DNA of 5,524 nt from a bacterium (GTDB lineage: Bacteria > Desulfobacterota > GWC2-55-46), in the NCBI GenBank assembly GCA_004298725.1, contig SCQA01000250.1, positions 1 through 5,524 of the forward strand. The letters run 5' to 3'. This document shows positions 4,573 to 5,524 of this stretch, one piece after another (positions within the stretch are counted from its first letter, which is position 1; each line of letters starts with the position of its first letter). The translations under genes and the position numbers were made by a program. Below the pieces are notes generated by a model. The model had not been told where the DNA came from. It saw nothing but the letters and a program-made list of their open reading frames with translations, and did no database searches.

Positions 4573-5524
4573 ATGCCGATAATCAGCGTTGAAAATCTTA
4601 TAAAGAGGTACAACGGGCTCGAGGCCGTAAGGGGAGTCTCTTTCAGCGTGGACGAGGGCGAGATATTCGGTTTTTTGGGGCCTAACGGAGCTGGCAAGAC
4701 GACGACGATAAATATACTCTGCACGCTGTTGGGTTTTGATTCCGGCTCGGCCTTTGTTAACGGCTTTGATTGCGAGAGAGAACCTCAAAAGGTGCGTTCA
4801 TCCATCGGCCTTGTGTTTCAGGAATACACGCTCGACAACGAGCTTACCGCGTATGAGAATTTAAAGTTCCATTGCTGTCTTTACAATATGGAAAAGAAGC
4901 TGATGGACTCGCGTATTGATGAAATACTTGAAGTGGTGGGGCTTAGCGACAGGCGCGGTAGCCTTGTAAAGATCTTCTCCGGCGGCATGAAGAGGCGGCT
5001 TGAAATAGCAAGAGGGCTTCTTCACAGGCCGAAGGTTCTTTTTCTTGACGAGCCTACGCTTGGGCTTGACCCGCAGACAAGAAGCCACGTATGGGAGTTT
5101 ATAAAACAGCTTAAAAAGACCGTCGGCAATACCGTCTTCATGACGACGCATTACATGGACGAGGCGGAAATATGCGGCAGAATCGCCATTATAGACAACG
5201 GCAAGATAATAGCGCTGGCAAGCCCTGAAGAGTTAAAGAGCTCTTTAAAAGGCGACACCATCTACATAAAAACAACTGACGACGAAAACGCCGCGAAAGT
5301 GATAGAGTCGAAGCTTGGTATAAAGCCGAGAAGCCTTGGCCTTGACATAGGGCTTTCACTTGCCGCGGAGTCAGGCGAGAAGTTCATACCAAAGCTCTTT
5401 GAGGCGCTTGGCGCCGGCATAGTTTCCGTAAGCCTTAAAAGGCCGTCGCTCGAAGACGTGTTTATTAACCTCACGGGCAGACAGATGCGCGACAACGCGC
5501 AGATTGTAGCGCGCAGAGGTTTCA
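4573..5524 (+). CDS. ABC transporter ATP-binding protein, DrrA/CcmA type (3' partial)
   Basis: The nucleotide-binding subunit of an ABC exporter; 317 residues are visible before the right edge and no stop is reached. In order: Walker A GPNGAGKTT (36-44), Q-loop Gln83 in VFQEY, signature FSGGMKRRLEIARGLLH (135-151), Walker B VLFLDEP (155-161) with Glu160, D-loop GLDPQTR (164-170) and H-loop His193 in TTHYMDEAE. All ATPase residues are present. The Met in place of Gln in the signature is common in this subfamily. The C-terminal part (about 226-302) with SLEDVFINLTGR is typical of DrrA-like subunits, which pair with a separate ABC-2 membrane protein expected just downstream. The start is fixed because TAA immediately precedes this ATG in frame. 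Substrate cannot be predicted; lipid, polysaccharide or drug export, or gliding-type systems, are all known for this family. It may be co-transcribed with phoB-phoR. Confidence 0.93.
   Translation, partial: MPIISVENLIKRYNGLEAVRGVSFSVDEGEIFGFLGPNGAGKTTTINILCTLLGFDSGSAFVNGFDCEREPQKVRSSIGLVFQEYTLDNELTAYENLKFHCCLYNMEKKLMDSRIDEILEVVGLSDRRGSLVKIFSGGMKRRLEIARGLLHRPKVLFLDEPTLGLDPQTRSHVWEFIKQLKKTVGNTVFMTTHYMDEAEICGRIAIIDNGKIIALASPEELKSSLKGDTIYIKTTDDENAAKVIESKLGIKPRSLGLDIGLSLAAESGEKFIPKLFEALGAGIVSVSLKRPSLEDVFINLTGRQMRDNAQIVARRGF

Noticed and set aside
4978..4992. Signature motif FSGGM instead of LSGGQ in the ABC ATPase as a sign of inactivation
   Set aside because: Met at this position is common in DrrA-like ATPases, and Walker A, Walker B, Q-loop and H-loop are all intact.

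Overview
The window looks like ordinary chromosomal DNA from an anaerobic or facultatively anaerobic bacterium. By eye it is of roughly balanced base composition. All genes share a marked preference for ATA (Ile) and AGG/AGA (Arg). I see no mobile element, tRNA, rRNA or CRISPR array. Codon bias and the electron-bifurcating Nfn pair would fit a Desulfobacterota- or Nitrospirota-like lineage, but that placement is a weak inference. All recognised genes are on the + strand.

Left part (1-2172): a two-gene unit encoding an NfnAB-type NADH-dependent reduced ferredoxin:NADP+ oxidoreductase. The small FAD/[2Fe-2S] subunit (nfnA) is cut by the left window edge, and its stop codon overlaps the start of the large FAD/[4Fe-4S] subunit (nfnB) in a TAATG junction. 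Together they would link the ferredoxin, NADH and NADPH pools.

Middle (2173-2338): a 166-base gap with no convincing gene. It holds a very strong Shine-Dalgarno-like sequence with no usable start codon, set in the loop of a small hairpin. Further on are a tandem CGGTTG repeat and a perfect TATAAT box just before the next gene. A new transcription unit probably starts here.

Right part (2339-5524): a low-molecular-weight phosphatase/ArsC-fold protein without the usual arsenate-reductase redox cysteines, a PhoB-like response regulator and a PhoR-like histidine kinase. The kinase has a PAS-like domain but no transmembrane segment. Spacing is tight (13 bases, then a 4-base ATGA overlap), so these three are probably one operon. 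After a 50-base gap comes the ATP-binding subunit of a DrrA/CcmA-type ABC transporter, cut by the right edge; its membrane partner is expected just outside.

No wholly new system is evident. The points most worth a second look are the phosphatase with mixed ArsC and arginine/tyrosine-phosphatase traits inside a two-component operon, the soluble PhoR-like kinase, and the orphan ribosome-binding-site hairpin.
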